NCBI GenBank assembly: GCA_963693365.1
Contig: CAVNZM010000012.1
Span: 4,092,001 to 4,156,000 of the forward strand
Length of the DNA stretch: 64,000 nt
DNA from: Amoebidium appalachense
Taxonomy: Eukaryota > Ichthyosporea
Direction of reading: 5' to 3'
The notes under the pieces are model-generated. The model was not told where the DNA came from, searched no databases, and saw only the letters and a program-made list of their open reading frames with translations. A program made the translations under genes and the position numbers. Positions 60,168-64,000 of the stretch are shown here, piece by piece; position 1 is the stretch's first letter; every line of letters begins with the position of its first letter.

Positions 60168-60420
60168 GTTTCTACTGCTCACCAAGAACGGGCAATACTG
60201 TAAACGTGTTGGTTTGGTGGCCAATACAGCGGCCTCTCTTTATCCTTCCTTTACAAAGCAAGTGTTGTTTTGTTTTGTTTGCGTGTTTCAGTGATCACTG
60301 AGTACAATGAGTGGGTCAATGAGTGCCACGCATTTCAAAGTTTCCCATAAAAGGCGACATGGTGCTGGTTTCTATTGGCTGATTCAGCACCACGGCTCAC
60401 GGTGACGCTGTGAGAGTGAG
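60168..60420 (-). promoter_or_regulatory. Probable MnSOD promoter region
   Basis: On the minus strand a CCAAT box (plus ATTGG at 60374-60378) lies about 210 bp upstream of the ATG, followed by a TATA-like CCTTTTATGG (about 60346-60355). TGA-CTCA-like half-sites cluster at about 60290-60330. These are motif matches only. Confidence 0.3.
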
Positions 60421-60645
60421 CCGCTTCGCGTTAATCTAAATATATAAATATCTGGGGTTTACGCTGTTTACTCGAGGCAAAGAGAACCAGTCTCAGGTAT
60501 GGGGGGGGTTTTGCTCGGAATATCCCCTCAGCGGTATATCATGATCACGTACATAGATGTCGGGTGGTGACTATATATCAGGGTTTACTTTCTCTACGAG
60601 ACACCATAAAGACTACAAGGAGAAATCAATTAGTTGGGGTTCCCC

Positions 60646-60646
<1 letters not shown>

Positions 60647-60699
<53 letters not shown>
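60647..60699 (-). repeat. 53-nt poly(A) tract on the minus strand
   Basis: 53 consecutive T on plus. On the minus strand it is an A tract that follows the stop of the broken ORF 61400-60815 after about 115 nt, which includes a (CA)25 run. Confidence 0.9.
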
Positions 60700-60703
<4 letters not shown>

Positions 60704-60735
60704 GGGCTCCCCTCGGGACACTCGGTATCAGCTGG

Positions 60736-60794
<59 letters not shown>

Positions 60795-60814
60795 TGTGTG
60801 TGTGTGCGCGTGCG

Positions 60815-61400
60815 CTATAATTTTGTAGTGATGTGTTTCTCAAGCCAATCAATACACCTAATAAACAGGTCGTAGTTACGCGTGTTTAGTATAAAATCAA
60901 GGATGTTGTAATTTACAGGTAGGCTATCTTTCTGGGTGTCTGTTGTGAATGTGACGTGTGTGTGTTGCGGTATTATGTGGTCTATCAAACTACATTTGGC
61001 GATACATGACCGGTTAAACTGGTGTGTGTGTGTGTTGTTTGGGCATGCAAATGATGCCACCTTATACTTATTAGATCTCCACATAAATATCTAGATTGTT
61101 AAATTTACGTATAAAGCTTCCGCAATCCGATTGATTTGTTCATTTTTAAAGTTTGCATAAAATCTAGATTGATTTCGACCTTCTGCCAGATGGGCGCATC
61201 TGGAAGAGGGGGTGGGGGAGGGGGGTCTTTTAGATGTCTGGGATGAGACGATTGTTCCTTGTAAATATCTCTTATCCAATAGATTTGCGATCTACGATCT
61301 AAAAAATTCAGTTTCTAAACTGCTCTACGCGAATCGAGCAGACTTTTTGATATTTAGAGAACGGCATTGGTTCTCTAAATTCGCCGAGTATTTAGATATT
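60815..61400 (-). pseudogene. Broken relative of the 154-codon ORF at 63417-63881
   Basis: The minus-strand frame 61279-60815 is open except for a TAG at 61093-61091. The part after the stop (MWRSNKYKVASFA to YDLFIRCIDWLEKHITTKL) lines up along its length with the 63881-63417 product: WRSNKY/WRCNRF, IAKC/INKC, NILDFILN/TILDHLIN, YDLFIRCIDWLEK/YDIVIRCLNFLSE. Further upstream, KVCSIRVEQF may match the intact N-terminal FTLRVESLPV, but stops intervene. The family is not recognised. A poly(A) tract downstream suggests a retrocopy. Confidence 0.5.
61352..61380. repeat. Perfect 11-bp inverted repeat, 7-nt loop
   Basis: ATTTAGAGAAC - GGCATTG - GTTCTCTAAAT. It lies near the 5' end of the broken ORF. 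Confidence 0.85.
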
Positions 61401-61633
61401 TAGATCAACGCAAAGCGACTCACTGACTAGGGGCCGCTCACTGGGGTCGAGTTCTCACTTCTGAGTGACTCCTCAGTGAGGTCCGCGTGTCACTCCGCCA
61501 CCGCGAGTCCTCTCTGGGTCACGATGGGAGCAAAGACTAGTTACATACAGTAACTTGCTCTGCGGGGGGGCCTCGTGTGTTACAAATTTCTCTCTCAATT
61601 TCACTGCTTCTGTTACCCCCTCCCCCCCCCCCC

Positions 61634-61670
<37 letters not shown>

Positions 61671-62440
61671 ACCCCGGGTGTACTAAGTATCATCGGGTGT
61701 GTATGTGTGTGTGTGCGCGCGCACCGTGTGTGCGTGCATGTCAGAGAAGGGAGATATGGAAGAGAAACACCCGGGGGAAGAAGTGGGTGGTGAGGCAAAG
61801 CAAAACGGAGAAGACCCGGGGACGGCGAAAAGGATGGAGAGAAGAGAAACGTTAACAGTCAGGGCAGCAACAGAGACGTCGACTGAAGCAGGAGTACATG
61901 CACAATGTGAGAAAACCGAGTTGGGAGTTGGGAGGCAAGGAAGTGAAGGATAGGAAGAGAATGGGGGGCAAGCGGAAAAGAGGAAGGGGGAGAGAGGGTG
62001 AGGGAAAGTGGACATAAAGAAAAAGCACGAGCACACCACGCACACATGCACGCAGGCAGCACATAGGAGTGGGATAGCGGAGGGAGCCTGCTGGGTGAGA
62101 TCAGAGTCGAAGTCTCTGGGACTAGGGAGCCCTGATATGGCCGAAGTATCTTAGTCGTCGTCATGTGTTACCGACCAGTTTTATTTTGCCCTACTAAGCT
62201 AACAGTCAAGAGTGCGTACACTGCATTTTGCATGCCATGCTAAGTTATCATCATTATCCGGATCCCATATGGCCATGGTGCCCAACGGGTACTAACTTAT
62301 GATCTAGTGTACTAATATTAGTATACACAGCAGCGGCCGCTACTAAGATGTGTACTAAACGAACCGGTATATCATACTCGTATCCAGGTCCTATCATGGT
62401 ACTAGTTATGGGCCAAGTTGGCGGCCATCTTCACAAGTGA
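61401..62440. other. Stretch without a recognised gene
   Basis: 61430-61530 is rich in TCACT/AGTGA-type short repeats. 61617-61669 is C-rich with a few T. 61730-62040 is purine-rich. 62190-62410 has six TACTAA/TACTAG motifs and many palindromic hexamers. No exon or RNA gene could be supported. Confidence 0.4.
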
Positions 62441-62461
62441 GCCTTAGTGGATGGGGAGCTT

Positions 62462-62677
62462 CTATACACGGTCCATACAGTCGTCGACACAGTCGAAGTA
62501 CCTGACATGGTACTTGCCATGGCAATCGTACAGGCAGGTGAAAATCTCGGCGCCGCGGTCTCTCTCGAGTCGTCGTCACGCCTAGGCCTTGGCATCCGTA
62601 CGCGTGCCTCGCCGGGGGCGGCAAGAAGGCCTAGCTGGGGCAGTGGCGGTGGCGACCAGAAGCAAGGAAGCCTTCAT
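62462..62677 (-). pseudogene. Small reading frame with signal-like start and twin CX3C motif, interrupted by two stops
   Basis: ATG at 62677 in a strong context (GCCACCATGA) begins a hydrophobic leader (MKASLLLVATATA). After 31 codons the frame meets TAG (62584-62582) and TGA (62578-62576). The same frame then continues to TAG at 62464-62462 and encodes CLYDC, ten residues, then CVDDC. The cysteine spacing C-x3-C-x10-C-x3-C equals that of the frame at 63104-63211. It may be a decayed gene, or have an unseen short intron that removes the stops. Twin CX3C occurs in small Tim chaperones and in some secreted helical-hairpin peptides; neither can be assigned. Confidence 0.4.
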
Positions 62678-63103
62678 GGTGGCGGCTGAAAACGTTTCAA
62701 AGTAGGTGCTCGCCAAAACTCGACGGACCGGCGTGTCTACGTGTGTGACTCGGTATGTTGGACCAGCGCAGCGTTTGAAACTCCGTTTGAAACAGAAACA
62801 GCAGAACAGCGACCGATGTTAGATGGATAAAACAGAAGATACCAAATGCATTTTTTTTGGCTTCCTGTTTATTCCGGCGAATTCCGCTGTTTGTAACAAC
62901 TTTGATTTTCCCTAACGATTAGCTAATTTACCTTTTTAAATTTTTACAGATGTTTAAATATTCCGTATGCTGTGATTCCAGCCCTCTAAAATCACAGTTG
63001 CTGAAACAAAGTCACGCAGCGTTTGTACGACGGCGCATAACCTGAGTGACTGTTTCTGTTCCGAAATCCCCTGTCCGTGTTGTGTTTCCCTGGTGAGGCA
63101 CAA

Positions 63104-63211
63104 ATGTCACCCGAGGACATGAAATTTTGCCTGTATGAGTGCGACGAAAAGCTCAATTAAGAGTTTTACGACTGTATCGACGACTGCGTAACTGACTCGG
63201 AGCTATTATAA
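63104..63211 (+). pseudogene. Second twin-CX3C reading frame, interrupted by one stop
   Basis: ATG at 63104 opens MSPEDMKFCLYEC. TAA at 63158-63160 falls between the two cysteine pairs. The same frame continues with EFYDCIDDC and ends at TAA 63209-63211. Cysteine spacing (C9, C13, C24, C28) and the flanking residues CLY-E/D-C and DC-I/V-DDC match the minus-strand frame at 62677-62462. No leader sequence was seen upstream. Confidence 0.4.
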
Positions 63212-63416
63212 CCGTTGACTATTTAGTCGAGCTCCTGCATTGCCACACTTGAATTCAAGTATGGGGTTTACACACTTTGTATTGCGTGGACACTGCCGGA
63301 GGCCCAGCCACATTCGACGGCCTACTGCGTTTTCCAGCGCAGCCAATCAAATGCAGCCAGTGACATATGTACATGCTAGGCAACAATGAGCGCCATCGTA
63401 GTATATGACACCCCTA

Positions 63417-63881
63417 TTACATATTATGGGTAAGCAGAGGTAGCTCCGAAAGAAAGTTAAGGCACCGGATCACAATATCATACTGTGCAGCATTAATAAG
63501 GTGATCTAGGATAGTCATCTTAAAACGGATATATTGAGGAAGAGAGGAAGAAAAGAGAATAAAACCGCCAATAACCACCGGTTCTAATACGTTAGCTAAC
63601 AGTTTGCACTTATTGATAGATTTGCAGCCGCGATCGCGAGTAAACCCCCCCACACATACTAAGTTACACATACGAGCAGGAGACACCAGAAACCGATTAC
63701 ACCGCCAAGCCATAATCATCTTTGCGTTTTTACACCACACCACATTACGAATAAACGAATCTATGTATGAACGAGACTCTCTAACCGTATCCGCCATATA
63801 GGCTACTAGTAGTCGGTGTTTTTGCGGTCCTAACACCGGAAGGGACTCAACACGTAGAGTAAAAAGATATCTATCAGCCAT
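63417..63881 (-). CDS. Unrecognised 154-residue protein
   Basis: A single uninterrupted frame, ATG at 63881 to TAA at 63419-63417, without the low complexity of most long frames here. It is cysteine- and arginine-rich in the middle (NVVWCKNAKMIMAWRCNRF, then GFTRDRGCKSINKC) with a helical C-terminal part (TILDHLINAAQYDIVIRCLN). A relative with stops lies at 61279-60815 on the same strand, and conservation between the two at the amino-acid level supports real coding at least in the past. No domain was recognised. The tail loosely recalls helix-helix repeat ends, but that is not evidence of function. Confidence 0.5.
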   Translation of the reverse strand: MADRYLFTLRVESLPVLGPQKHRLLVAYMADTVRESRSYIDSFIRNVVWCKNAKMIMAWRCNRFLVSPARMCNLVCVGGFTRDRGCKSINKCKLLANVLEPVVIGGFILFSSSLPQYIRFKMTILDHLINAAQYDIVIRCLNFLSELPLLTHNM

Positions 63882-64000
63882 AGATAGACTTCAAGTATGA
63901 ACGGCGGCTGCCGCCTACATAGTAGGCACGCATCATCGGTCAATGCACGGCCGTTGCGCATGCAGCACCCATCCGCTGAGGCTCACTACTGGTGATGTTC

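Noticed and set aside
61212-61403. Plus-strand 63-codon frame ending FRERHWFSKFAEYLDI
   Set aside because: It overlaps the broken minus-strand relative of the 154-codon ORF and includes the 11-bp inverted repeat; no independent support.
62300-62325. TAATATTAG resembling the rolling-circle origin nonamer of small circular DNA viruses
   Set aside because: It lacks the final C and no Rep-like frame or stem-loop of the right form is nearby.
62462-63211. Stop-codon reassignment to explain the interrupted CX3C frames
   Set aside because: RPF1, the kinase and MnSOD contain no internal TAA, TAG or TGA in their exons and end on TAA or TAG, so the standard code applies.

Overview
This is nuclear DNA of a eukaryote. 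Every recognisable protein is split into short exons (about 50-220 bp) by GT-AG introns of a few hundred to 1,500 bp, and the introns are packed with long G/C homopolymers, (CA/TG)n, (CT/GA)n and minisatellites. Three genes were identified by homology and by joining exons so that reading phases and splice sites agree: ribosome production factor 1 (RPF1, + strand), the large regulatory subunit of phosphorylase b kinase (PHKA/B family, - strand, about 40 exons over 28 kb) and a secreted manganese superoxide dismutase (- strand). Phosphorylase kinase regulatory subunits of this type are best known from animals and are also reported from some protists. The window therefore suggests an animal relative or another repeat-rich protist. 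The species cannot be named from the sequence.

Layout. 1-2830: a possible exon running off the left edge, a full-length SINE-like repeat, and simple repeats. 2831-10349: RPF1, nine exons, complete. 10350-13851: intergenic, G/C tracts and a small tandem duplication. 13852-18344: four exons of an orphan acidic, glycine-rich protein whose first exon was not found. 18345-25695: no recognised gene; it holds two minisatellites that share a palindromic core, a diverged interspersed repeat in two copies, a promoter-like stretch with two CCAAT boxes and a perfect 46-bp inverted repeat. 25696-53558: phosphorylase kinase regulatory subunit. 53559-55485: intergenic. 55486-60167: MnSOD, six exons. 60168-64000: different in texture, with few G/C tracts. 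It carries an unrecognised 154-codon ORF, a broken relative of it followed by a 53-nt poly(A) (on its strand), and two small reading frames with a C-x3-C-x10-C-x3-C pattern, both interrupted by stop codons.

The identified genes are housekeeping or metabolic: large-subunit ribosome assembly, hormone/Ca2+-type control of glycogen breakdown, and superoxide removal. They are not an operon or an obvious functional cluster. The most unusual feature is how repeats and gene structure meet. Splice donors and acceptors are formed by (GT)n and (CA)n microsatellites, one 5' splice site lies at the edge of a minisatellite whose unit repeats that splice-site sequence, and a tRNA-like SINE family ends in poly(C) rather than poly(A).
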